Assembly (NCBI GenBank): GCA_037447335.1
Contig: JBBIGV010000076.1
Coordinates: forward strand, 1 to 16,079
Origin: JBBIGV01 sp037447335
Lineage (GTDB): Bacteria > Bacteroidota > Ignavibacteria > Ignavibacteriales > Ignavibacteriaceae
Length of the DNA: 16,079 nt
Direction: 5' to 3'
Below, piece after piece: positions 7,395 to 15,326 of the stretch. The notes below the pieces were generated by a model. The model searched no databases and was not told where the DNA came from. It worked only from the letters and a program-made list of their open reading frames with translations. Position 1 is the first letter of the stretch, and the number at the start of each line of letters is the position of its first letter. Position numbers and translations under genes: made by a program.

Positions 7395-8999
7395 ATGAGT
7401 TTAACAAAAGAAATCAATAAACGACGTACATTTGCAATCATATCACACCCCGATGCCGGCAAGACAACTCTAACCGAGAAGTTCCTGCTTTACGGTGGTG
7501 CTATTCAGCTTGCAGGTTCTGTTACTGCAAGAAAAAAACAACGCTCGGCAACTTCTGATTGGATGGAACTTGAAAAGAAACGGGGCATATCCGTTAGTTC
7601 AACAGTTCTCCAGTTCGATTATAATGATTATAAGATAAACCTGCTCGATACTCCCGGTCATCAGGATTTTTCGGAAGATACTTATCGTGTGCTTACGGCA
7701 GTTGATGCAGTGGTTATGGTAATTGATGCTGCAAAAGGAATAGAAGCACAAACAAAAAAATTATTTGAAGTTTGCCGAAAGCGTTCTATTCCTATTTTCA
7801 CGTTCATTAATAAACTTGACCGCCCGACACTTGATCCGCTTGCGCTTCTTGATGAACTTGAAAGTGTGTTGAAGATAAGCGCCTTCCCAATGAACTATCC
7901 GCTCGGCACTGGTATTTCATTCAAAGGAGTTTATGACATGATAAAAAAACAAATTCACTTTTTCGAAAGGACTACCGGCGGTTCATATATCGCTCCTGTT
8001 TCAGTCCATGATATAAATGATCCCGTTGTTAGAGAAAAACTTGGCAAAGAATTGTTTAATAACGTATATGAAGAACTTGAAATGCTGGAAGGTGCAGGTG
8101 CAGAATTTGATCCCGTCAAAATAAGCAGTAGTGAACTTACGCCTGTCTTTTTCGGAAGCGCCATGAATAATTTTGGAGTGCAGTTGCTGCTGGATGGATT
8201 TTTAGATTATGCGCTTCCGCCTATGCCGAGAAATAGTGCGCAAGGAATTATTAAACCTGATGAGCAGGAGTTTTCAGGATTTATTTTTAAGATACAGGCT
8301 AACATGGATCCAAAACATCGCGACAGGATTGCATTTATGCGGATCTGTTCAGGAAAGTTCACGCGCGATATGCAGGTAATTCATGCTTCTTCAGGTAAGA
8401 AGATCCGATTATCAAATTCACAAAAATTATTCGGACAGGAACGTGAAACCGTTGATGAAGCTTATGCGGGAGATATAATCGGTTTTGCAGGTAATTCGAA
8501 TTTCGGAATTGGTGATACTATAACTGAAAATCCTGCTGTTCTTTACAATGAGATCCCCCGCTTTGCACCGGAGCATTTTGTATTTATGCACAATCCGAAT
8601 CCATCAAACTATAAAAAATTTCGTGATGGTCTTGATCAGTTATTGCAGGAAGGTGTTATACAGGTGTTTTATCTGAAAAATTCCGCACAGAAACTGCCGC
8701 TGCTTGGTGCAGTAGGACCGCTGCAATTCGAAGTTGTGCAGTACCGCCTCGAATCGGAGTACGGAGCAGAATCAAGACTTGAGCAAACAAACTGGCATCT
8801 GTTAAGATGGTTAAGTCCATCTTTTAAAGATGAAGATTTAAATAAGCTGATCCTCCCAGCAGGCGCCGCTGTTGCATCAGATTCGCAGGATAATAATGTT
8901 ATCCTTTTTACAAGCGAATGGTCTTTGAACTATTTCAAAGAAAAATATTCTAATATTGTGCTTGCTGACGTGCCATTTCAATCAAACGGATCATCCTAA
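7395..8999 (+). CDS. prfC: Peptide chain release factor 3 (RF3)
   Basis: RF3 is the cytosolic translational GTPase that ejects RF1/RF2 from the ribosome after peptide release. The 534 residues match the family's usual ~530. G1 is SHPDAGKT (17-24), G2 contains RGISVSST (63-70), G3 is DTPGH (85-89) and G4 is NKLD (139-142). The segment ATSDWMELEKKRGISV is diagnostic of RF3 against EF-G, and the C-terminal VGPLQFEVVQYRLESEYG is the conserved RF3 domain III stretch. ATG 7395 gives MSLTKEINKRRTFAIISHPDAGKT, the normal N-terminus. No Shine-Dalgarno sequence precedes it (TTATTCCAA), as is common in this phylum. It is transcribed from its own promoter, divergently from the secreted-protein gene, with no neighbour of related function. 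Confidence 0.97.
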   Translation: MSLTKEINKRRTFAIISHPDAGKTTLTEKFLLYGGAIQLAGSVTARKKQRSATSDWMELEKKRGISVSSTVLQFDYNDYKINLLDTPGHQDFSEDTYRVLTAVDAVVMVIDAAKGIEAQTKKLFEVCRKRSIPIFTFINKLDRPTLDPLALLDELESVLKISAFPMNYPLGTGISFKGVYDMIKKQIHFFERTTGGSYIAPVSVHDINDPVVREKLGKELFNNVYEELEMLEGAGAEFDPVKISSSELTPVFFGSAMNNFGVQLLLDGFLDYALPPMPRNSAQGIIKPDEQEFSGFIFKIQANMDPKHRDRIAFMRICSGKFTRDMQVIHASSGKKIRLSNSQKLFGQERETVDEAYAGDIIGFAGNSNFGIGDTITENPAVLYNEIPRFAPEHFVFMHNPNPSNYKKFRDGLDQLLQEGVIQVFYLKNSAQKLPLLGAVGPLQFEVVQYRLESEYGAESRLEQTNWHLLRWLSPSFKDEDLNKLILPAGAAVASDSQDNNVILFTSEWSLNYFKEKYSNIVLADVPFQSNGSS

Positions 9000-9285
9000 C
9001 TGTATTAAGTGAATTTGATTCGGATTAAAAACGGAAATTGCCGATTCGCAACAATTCCCTTTTGTCAACCAAGATTGAATCTGAAATAATAATTTATAAC
9101 GTTTATCCTACAAATCGGTTTTACCAAACGCTAGTGGGCAAGTGAAAGTGTGTTAGTCTAATTTGTCATTCTGATCATAACAGCCTCTAAAAAAGATAGC
9201 ACAACATATAAGTGAAAACAAAATAGTTTTCATCAAAAATAAATCGTTCTCAATTATCAGGGGCATGCTATGAATTGTGCATCAT

Positions 9286-9323
9286 CGGTAGCTGGCTGTT
9301 ATTGCCAGTCTGCCGGTTTTTTT
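9286..9323 (+). terminator. Strong intrinsic terminator in the prfC-downstream region
   Basis: The arms 9286-9296 (CGGTAGCTGGC) and 9304-9315 (GCCAGTCTGCCG) pair over 11 positions, two of them G-U, with one bulged C and a 7-base loop. After one G there are seven T (9317-9323). It lies 287 bases after the prfC stop and 263 before the next start, so it may end a long prfC transcript or an independent small RNA. Confidence 0.75.
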
Positions 9324-9337
9324 GAGAGGGCAGCTTC

Positions 9338-9366
9338 ATTCAGATTTTACACCCGGAAATCTGAAT
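9338..9366. repeat. Perfect 10-bp inverted repeat
   Basis: ATTCAGATTT (9338-9347) and AAATCTGAAT (9357-9366) are exact reverse complements around the 9-base loop TACACCCGG. No T tract follows, so it is not a typical terminator. It could be an RNA hairpin or an operator; no function can be read from the sequence. Confidence 0.45.
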
Positions 9367-9585
9367 CAGCCAGATTTAGAAAATCGTTTCCTCAATTTTT
9401 CACTGATCCTGATTTAATAAATCATTCAGCAGTTGCTTTTAACAATTCTATTCTTACACTTCAAAAAAAAGAAAACCTCAGCAAAATTTTAATATCCCGT
9501 ATTCATACAAAAACTTCTCTGACCGGAGTTCAATTAAATAAGATCAAATCAATTAATTGTGATACTATAAATCGGGAGGTGGATG

Positions 9586-11372
9586 ATGGTTACTATAAAA
9601 TTAAAAAGTTTAAACATACTGTGCCTGCTTGTGTTTATTTTAGCAGTTGGCAACGGTATATCTCAAATACAGAGAAACCCTGTCCCTGAATACGTCACAG
9701 GCACATGGTGCCAGTTTTGCCCGTGTGGTCATACAATAATTAATAATGATATCCTGCCAAATATTCCGCAAGCTGTTGTTTTAGGTTATTATGTACCCAC
9801 AGGGTCAACCGACCCTTTCAAAGATTTTAACGGAAATTCTATTATCAGCGCTTTAGGTTTTTCAAGTTATCCTACAGGAATAGTTGACAGAACTTCTGCA
9901 CCTTTATCAAGAGGAGTTTGGTACAGCACAATGAATACGCGGAACAGTGTTGCACCAACTGTAGATTTAAGATTTGTTAAATCTTATGACCCGGTAAGCC
10001 GCGAACTTTCAATTACGGCTTATGTAACAAGCCTTCAGAAATTATCCGGAATCTATAAGATCAATTTTATTATAACAGAAGACAGTTTAATAGCTGCACA
10101 AACAGGAAATACGAGCTGCCCCGGTGGCTCAGAATATGTCCACGATCATGTAGTTCGCTCAATGATAAACGGACATCTTGGCGAACAGATAAATGAAGGA
10201 AGCGCCTGGGCGGACAACACGATGTTTACTAAAACCTGCAGCTATACAATTCCTTCAAACTTCAGAGCAGAGAAATGCAGGATTATCATTTTTGTATATA
10301 AACAAAATGATCCTTTTAATCAGGGTGAAATACAGCAAGCCGCTCAGTTTAATGTAGTTGATAAGGAAACAGCTATTTCAGTTACCCTTGGTGTTTCAGA
10401 TGGGACAGACGAAAGCAGAGAACTAATATTCGGATTAGACCCTTCTGCAACGGATGGAATTGATCCGGATTTTGGTGAAGCGTTATTACCCCCTGTGCCC
10501 GCAGCCGGTAATTTCGATGCACGTTTTAATTTGAGTGCGGGTATTTCCACATTAAAAGATTTCAGAACCTGAAATATTGATTTTGTTGGTGATAAGATAC
10601 ACGAGATTCAATATCAAACAGAAACAGGAAGCAATATTACTCTAAACTGGGATCTGCCAAACGGACTGGCGGGCTTATTACAGGACGTAATATCAGGCAC
10701 TCAAATAAATGTGAATATGCTAGGCAGCGGAAGTTACACTGTTACTGATCCTGTAACATACAATAAACTGAAAATGACTATCAGTTACGATGGAACATTT
10801 CCTGTTGAGTTGATCTCTTTCTATGCTGAACAATCTTTAAAAACATTATTCTTTACTGGACTACTGCAACGGAACTTAATAATTATGGTTTTTATGTTGA
10901 GAGATTTGCATCCGGGGCAATTCATATGGGTAATTGCGATGTATTAAGTTTTATTGAAGGCTGCGGTAACAGCAATTCAACTAAATACTACACATTCACT
11001 GACCATAATGTTAAGATCGGAAAATATTATTACCGGTTACGACAAACGGACTTTGACGGCAGGGTGCAATATTCCGATGTTATTGAAGTGGAGGTAAGTC
11101 AGCTAACGCCGGATTTTATATTGCTGCAGAACTATCCAAATCCATTTAATCCAACAACTAAAATAATTTACCACACACCGGTTCAATGTCATCACACATT
11201 AAAAGTAATTGACATTCTCGGTAGACAAATAAAAATACTTGTTGATTAAGAAAGACAGCCTGGTATCCATGAAGTTCTTTTTGACGCTCCGGAACTAACA
11301 AGCGGTATTTATTATTATGAGTTAATTGCAGGTGAATTTGTCCACACTAAAAAAATGGTTTTGATAAGATGA
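9586..11372 (+). pseudogene. Omp28-like thioredoxin-fold secreted protein with T9SS domain, three lesions
   Basis: ATG 9586 is preferred to ATG 9583 because GGAGG (9575-9579) then has a 6-base spacing. A signal peptide (MVTIKLKSLNILCLLVFILAVGNGIS) leads into EYVTGTWCQFCPCGH with a CxxC (C42, C45), the pattern of Omp28-type/thioredoxin-like surface proteins. The frame then breaks three times. TGA at 10570-10572 interrupts KDFRT-NIDFVGDKIHE; downstream reading continues in the same frame (GGA to TGA would explain it). Near the A5 run 10839-10843 the frame shifts: adding one A restores LKNIILYWTTATELNNYGFYVERF. TAA at 11247-11249 interrupts KILVD-ERQPGIHEV (GAA to TAA), and the frame then runs to TGA 11370-11372. 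Repaired, the protein would be about 595 residues: thioredoxin-like domain, LIFGLDPSATDGID segment, FnIII-like domain, then a T9SS domain (QNYPNPFNPTTKI...SGIYYYELIAG). Confidence 0.82.
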
Positions 11373-11461
11373 AAAAAATCACTTAAAGAAGATTTTCGTT
11401 TCGCCATTAATTATGATATAGAAATCATCCTATCCACTCATATATCTGAAAGGAGAATTAT

Positions 11462-11842
11462 ATGACAATTGCATCAATGGATCTTAAGCCAAAACTATTT
11501 TCCGTTACGATAACTTTTCTTGCGGTTCTGTTGACATTCACTATGATCTCTTGTTCATCTTCAGCTAATAATTCAGATGATTCAAAATTTAACCCGGCTC
11601 TGAAACAAAAAATGATGGAAGCCGAAAGGTATAATTCGGACGAATTGATTTCTGCTTTCATCAAAACATCTGAAGAATTAAATGAAAATATGAGAATAGA
11701 ACTGATGAGCACAGGCTTAAGATTAGGGTCTGTAAATGAACTTATAATAACTGCTGCAGGCACTCCGAAACAGATCAGAGAAGCTGCGCGGCTGGAATTT
11801 ATTGTTCACATGGAATTATCTCATATAGATGAAATCAAATAA
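11462..11842 (+). CDS. Small lipoprotein resembling a subtilisin propeptide
   Basis: This 126-residue protein has an N-terminal hydrophobic segment ending in TMISC; C31 is the likely lipidated cysteine, followed by the polar SSSANNSDDS, so it should be anchored in a membrane. ATG 11462 has GAAAGGAG with a 6-base spacing. The mature part (about 63-121) reads FIKTS (66-70), G85, NELIITA (92-98) and REAARLEFIVHMELS (106-120). The propeptide of the protease encoded 18 bases downstream has FIQTS (97-101), G114, NNILTAE (122-128) and RQLALEPEIIYIAGS (135-149) in the same order and almost the same spacing, the pattern of the small alpha/beta I9-type inhibitor fold. I infer a standalone propeptide-like inhibitor or folding helper of that protease. 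The gene itself is secure; the function is inference by eye. Confidence 0.8.
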   Translation: MTIASMDLKPKLFSVTITFLAVLLTFTMISCSSSANNSDDSKFNPALKQKMMEAERYNSDELISAFIKTSEELNENMRIELMSTGLRLGSVNELIITAAGTPKQIREAARLEFIVHMELSHIDEIK

Positions 11843-11860
11843 AATCACAGAGGAATTAAT

Positions 11861-13711
11861 ATGAAAAATTTTTACTGCTGTTTAATAATTACACTCGCCC
11901 TTGCATTTTCAGCATTCGGGCAGAATTTTCAAAAATTGCCCCCTGATCAATTGCAGGATAAACTCGTTAATGTTATTCCCGTTAACAGCGACGAACTGAG
12001 CAGCAAAATAAATCCTTTCCTTAAAACAACAATAAATAAAGTTCTCTCATTAAAAGGCGATGGAGAACTAACGGCACCGAGGTTTGCGGCAATTACTGAA
12101 AACATACAGTTAAATGAAAATATATTGGCTGATGTTTCCGCACCTGTCTTTATTCAAACATCAGATGTTCCGGCAGCAGAATCAAAGATTATTTCTTATG
12201 GCGGCTTCGTTTACACGGTTATCAATAATATTTTAACGGCAGAAGTCCCGATAGGTGCAATCAGGCAATTAGCATTGGAGCCTGAAATAATCTACATCGC
12301 AGGCAGTCTGATTGATAAACCAATGATTAATGTTTCGAGAGTTGAAACAAAAGTTAAACAGCTTCACGACGGATCGGGTATTCCCCGTCCATACAAAGGG
12401 AAAGATGTTGTGGTTGGTGTTCTCGATAGCGGAATTGACTGGCAGCATCAGGATTTTAAAAATGCGGGTGGAAACAGAATAAGATTTTTATGGGATATGT
12501 TCGGACAGGGCAATCCGCCACCGGGATATAACTACGGTACAGAATATACCAAAGCTCAACTCGATGCTAATCAATGCAATGAAACAGATGTGAACGGACA
12601 CGGAACTCACGCTGCTGGCACTGCTGGCGGAAATGGAGGCGCAAATCCTTCTTATATAGGTATGGCTCCAGAGGCGGATCTTGTGATTGTTAAAGCAGCT
12701 CATACCGGCGGATTCAGCCAGGTGGATGTTACAAACGGCAGCAACTATGTCTTCCAGAAAGCTCAACAGTTAGGTAAACCTGCTGTTTTGAATTTAAGTC
12801 TTGGCGGAAATTTCGGACCGCATGACGGATCATCTCTTTATGAACAAACTTTAAGCAATCTTACTGGCGCAGGAAAAATAATTGTGGCGGCAGCAGGTAA
12901 TTCAGGAGACGAAACAATTTACCTTAGCTATGCAGTTTCCGGTTCATCATATAACGATTCATTTGAAACATTCTGGAATATGCCTGATAATGCTCCTGCG
13001 GCATTAATTGATATGTGGTATAACACCGGAAGTATTTCAGTTGGAATTGCAGCATATGATAAAACTACTGTTCAACTGATAGATTATACAGGACCGGTTG
13101 GACCCGGTCAAAAAGTTGAAGATATGCCATTCACGGTTGGCGGGACTACTTATGGATGGTTTACAATTGATGCAATGAATACAAATGGCCCCAACAACGG
13201 AGCTAAAGAAATATTCTTTGCATTAGACAGTCATAACGGTCAGGTAAACCTTGCAAATGTTTTCTGGTCAATTTATACATTCGGCAGCGGCACCTTCGAT
13301 GCATGGAGTATAGGTAGTGAATTTGATCCTTACGCCGGACAATGGTACAAAGGCGGTGATTCTCATAAAACAATTGGTGTTCCGGCTACAGCAAATAAAC
13401 TTATTTGTATTGGTTCTTATGTAACTAAAAATTCGTGGGTAGATATAAACGGAACCACACAGTATCAGCCCGGCAATCCGGTTACAGGCGCAATTTCTTT
13501 ATTTAGCAGCCTCGAACCAACAAGAGATAACCGGACAGAGCCTGACGTTGTTGCACCGGGTGAAGTTATAATAGCCGCTCTTTCGAGCAACTCTTCTCCC
13601 CCGCCTGCATGGATTTTACAAGGTGGTAATTTAAGAAAGATGCAGGGTACGAGTATGGCGGCTCCGCACGTAACAGGTGTTATTGCGCTGCTTCCTGAAA
13701 AAAATTCTTAG
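11861..13711 (+). CDS. Subtilisin-like serine protease (S8), reading frame cut by TAG
   Basis: This is a secreted S8 family endopeptidase. Signal peptide MKNFYCCLIITLALAFSAFG; I9-like propeptide about residues 92-150; catalytic domain from ~180. The triad and oxyanion residues are all present: D189 (VLDSGID), H247 (NGHGTHAAGT), N347 (VAAAGNSGD) and S598 (GTSMAAPHVTG). About 250 residues lie between N347 and S598, so there is an insert domain (~365-490, NMPDNAPA to FDAWSIG). The frame stops at TAG 13709-13711 right after GVIALLPEKNS, but continues in the same frame to 14140 with the end of the S8 domain and a T9SS signal. As it stands the product lacks the last helices and the sorting domain. 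AGAGGA with 6-base spacing precedes ATG 11861. It follows the lipoprotein by 18 bases, so the two probably share an mRNA. Confidence 0.9.
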   Translation: MKNFYCCLIITLALAFSAFGQNFQKLPPDQLQDKLVNVIPVNSDELSSKINPFLKTTINKVLSLKGDGELTAPRFAAITENIQLNENILADVSAPVFIQTSDVPAAESKIISYGGFVYTVINNILTAEVPIGAIRQLALEPEIIYIAGSLIDKPMINVSRVETKVKQLHDGSGIPRPYKGKDVVVGVLDSGIDWQHQDFKNAGGNRIRFLWDMFGQGNPPPGYNYGTEYTKAQLDANQCNETDVNGHGTHAAGTAGGNGGANPSYIGMAPEADLVIVKAAHTGGFSQVDVTNGSNYVFQKAQQLGKPAVLNLSLGGNFGPHDGSSLYEQTLSNLTGAGKIIVAAAGNSGDETIYLSYAVSGSSYNDSFETFWNMPDNAPAALIDMWYNTGSISVGIAAYDKTTVQLIDYTGPVGPGQKVEDMPFTVGGTTYGWFTIDAMNTNGPNNGAKEIFFALDSHNGQVNLANVFWSIYTFGSGTFDAWSIGSEFDPYAGQWYKGGDSHKTIGVPATANKLICIGSYVTKNSWVDINGTTQYQPGNPVTGAISLFSSLEPTRDNRTEPDVVAPGEVIIAALSSNSSPPPAWILQGGNLRKMQGTSMAAPHVTGVIALLPEKNS

Positions 13712-14140
13712 CTTAATTATGATCAGGCTGTTAATATACTTAAAACAACCGCGGTTAGAGATAACTACACAGGCAATTCAGCAAATAATACCTATGGACA
13801 TGGTAAAATGCATGCATACAATGCTTTCATTAATCTCCCAACTTCGATTGATGGAGCGGATGATTTGAATATGCCTCATGAATTTGCACTGTATCAGAAC
13901 TATCCGAATCCCTTTAATCCCGAAACACGCATCAGGTTTGAACTGCCGTATCAAAGTTACGTAACCTTGAAAATTTATGATGTGCTTGGTTCGGAGGCAG
14001 CTGAAATTGTAAATGAAGAATTGCCTGCCGGAAAGTACGAAACCATATTTAACGCAGCAGAACTTGCAAGCGGCGTTTACTTATATCAGTTTCAGGCTGG
14101 TTCGTTTACATATGCCAGAAAATTAATTGTGTTGAAGTAA
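13712..14140 (+). pseudogene. 3' part of the S8 protease: end of catalytic domain and T9SS sorting domain
   Basis: Directly after the TAG the same frame encodes LNYDQAVNILKTTAVRDNY and NTYGHGKMHAYNAF, which is the usual C-terminal end of an S8 catalytic domain, then a linker (INLPTSIDGADDLNMPHEF). A full T9SS type A domain follows (ALYQNYPNPFNPETRIRF, LKIYDVLGSEAAEIV, ELASGVYLYQFQAG, ARKLIVLK). It has no start of its own with a ribosome site; the ATG at 13808 lies inside the domain. It therefore belongs to the upstream gene, which would be about 759 codons when the TAG is read as sense. Just before the break LLPEKNS may replace an ancestral LLLEKNPS, so the TAG could be a changed Ser codon (TCG). 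One nonsense change or base-call error explains the split. Confidence 0.85.
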
Positions 14141-14198
14141 CACATTTGAAGATGTATCTCAAAGACCATCGGGATGGCTATGAAATAATTTTAGTGTC

Positions 14199-14222
14199 CT
14201 CAGCGGGAGAAGTCCCGCTGAG
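14199..14222 (+). terminator. Hairpin terminator after the protease operon
   Basis: CTCAGCGGGA (14199-14208) and TCCCGCTGAG (14213-14222) are perfect 10-bp arms around the tetraloop GAAG. It lies 59 bases after the protease stop and is followed by the T-containing but imperfect tract AGTTATTTAATT. The stem is strong and the tail weak; it is most likely the terminator of the lipoprotein-protease mRNA. Confidence 0.65.
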
Positions 14223-14295
14223 AGTTATTTAATTAATTGTATTCCTTATCCGGAATTTATAATTGCATGTGAGGAATAATAAAATTCTTATCAAC

Positions 14296-14319
14296 TCAAC
14301 GGAAATTATAAACCGTTGA
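14296..14319 (+). promoter_or_regulatory. 5' UTR hairpin next to a ribosome binding site
   Basis: TCAACGG (14296-14302) and CCGTTGA (14313-14319) form a perfect 7-bp stem with a 10-base AT-rich loop. The stem ends one base before the AGGAGG Shine-Dalgarno (14320-14325) of the gene starting at 14331. It could modulate ribosome access; the position is all the evidence there is. Confidence 0.35.
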
Positions 14320-14330
14320 AGGAGGAAAAG

Positions 14331-14627
14331 ATGAAACGTTTGATCTTTTTATTAATAGCTTTCACTATTGTACTTACAGATGAATCAATTACTCAGCCCT
14401 ATTACGGGCTTGGCGGCTTCCTGGGCGCTGCACAATATGCAGTAAACAATGGATATCCTGATGCTCAGTGTTTCAAAGTTGAATCTGCGCATGTAGAACC
14501 TTCGGGGCTTTCTACTGCATGGAATTACTTCATAAAATCTGCTTACACGTCTAGTGAAATAGAAATCAAAATTGTAATTACCCAAGGAAATGTTGCCCTG
14601 TTTTGTGCGGTGCCAATTTCACTATAA
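14331..14627 (+). CDS. Short secreted protein, probably an N-terminal fragment
   Basis: ATG 14331 has a perfect AGGAGG with 5-base spacing and begins a signal peptide (MKRLIFLLIAFTIVLTDESITQ). The 98-residue product continues PYYGLGGFLGAAQYAVNNG, then PDAQCFKVESAHVEPSGLSTAWNYFIKSAYTSSEIEIKI. The second stretch recalls secreted Ignavibacteria proteins of ~200 residues in which 'pdA.L..V.S..V...G.S..W.Y.f.S' opens a longer domain; that domain's remainder is absent, since the frame ends at TAA 14625-14627. I think this is the 5' fragment of such a gene, joined by deletion to the following YARHG fragment. No function is known to me. Confidence 0.55.
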   Translation: MKRLIFLLIAFTIVLTDESITQPYYGLGGFLGAAQYAVNNGYPDAQCFKVESAHVEPSGLSTAWNYFIKSAYTSSEIEIKIVITQGNVALFCAVPISL

Positions 14628-14685
14628 GTTAAGTTATTGAAAAATAACTACTTAGCCGTCTCAAAGAGGGGATTTTGGGTCTGCA

Positions 14686-15305
14686 ATGCACAAAACGGGA
14701 GAAACAGATTATGAATTCAATTATAGCCTCACAACAGCAAACCGATGGGCAAATGAAGCCATTGATGATTTCACTTTAAAGATTGATATGGGAAATTTTC
14801 AGGTGTTTTGCATTGTTAATACTTTTTTTGGAAATATTCGCCAATGGCATAATACAGGTAAAGCGGTATTGGAGAATTCGTCAAATTATATTTATCCCGG
14901 CATTCCGGTCACAACATTTTATACAAGGACTGAACCGATGGTCTTTAAGAAAAAGGATTCCAGACCTGCGGGAGATTTAATTTTATTCTCAAAATTAAAA
15001 TCAGAAATTATTGAACAGGAAAAGTTTGATTATAAAGTACATTCGTTGCCTTATAATATTGAATCCGCTGCTAATCTTACAAATGCTGCTGTTCAAACGT
15101 CCTTTGAAATTCTTTGCAAATTACCTTACGCCCGTAGAGGTCAGATATTTGACTCCGTTGAGATTCAAAAATACTTTGAGAAAATGGAATGGGATAAACC
15201 TGAAAAAATTATCATGCTTTCATAAAACATTTAACTCAGGGTGAATTGGATTGGCTGAAAAAAGTGGAAGCAAACAAAATGCTAATACCTGTAATTCAGT
15301 ATTAA
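14686..15305 (+). pseudogene. YARHG-domain protein, 5'-truncated and frameshifted
   Basis: The readable frame (14686-15225, 179 residues) contains DYEFNYSLTTANRWANEAIDDFTLKIDMG, a stretch that in YARHG-domain envelope proteins lies well inside the protein. It then has the YARHG domain itself (YARRGQIFDSVEIQKYFEKMEWDKPEK, from Y148). No signal peptide precedes it and the upstream frame is closed by TAG 14653, so about 150 N-terminal residues appear to be lost. At the A6 run 15203-15208 the frame slips: adding one A restores EKNYHAFIKHLTQGELDWLKKVEANK and a stop at TAA 15303-15305, the normal kind of C-terminal end for the domain. The domain is thought to be extracytoplasmic; its role is not known. 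No good ribosome site fits ATG 14686 (GAGGGG is 14 bases away). Confidence 0.7.
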
Positions 15306-15326
15306 CTTCTCAAAACAAAAAAATAT

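Larger units (their letters stand above)
9000..9585. other. Long intergenic region with hairpins, no convincing gene
   Basis: These 586 bases separate prfC from the broken Omp28-like gene. Contents: a weak stem GGAAATTG/CAATTCC (9033-9058) followed by CTTTT that may terminate prfC; a 7-bp palindrome TGAAAAC-6-GTTTTCA (9213-9232); a strong terminator (9286-9323); and a perfect 10-bp hairpin ATTCAGATTT/AAATCTGAAT (9338-9366). An open frame from ATG 9270 exists but is not supported as a gene. A small RNA ending at the 9286-9323 terminator is possible. Confidence 0.5.

Noticed and set aside
9270..9689. 139-codon open frame before the Omp28-like gene
   Set aside because: A strong terminator lies 16-53 bases after its ATG, no good ribosome site precedes it, its end runs over the well-supported start and signal peptide at 9586, and the protein shows no recognisable pattern.
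10570..13711. Programmed stop-codon recoding (selenocysteine, pyrrolysine or reassigned stop)
   Set aside because: The interrupting codons are TGA, TAA and TAG, so no single recoding rule fits. Normal genes in the window end with these same codons, and no SECIS-like structure was evident beside the TGA.
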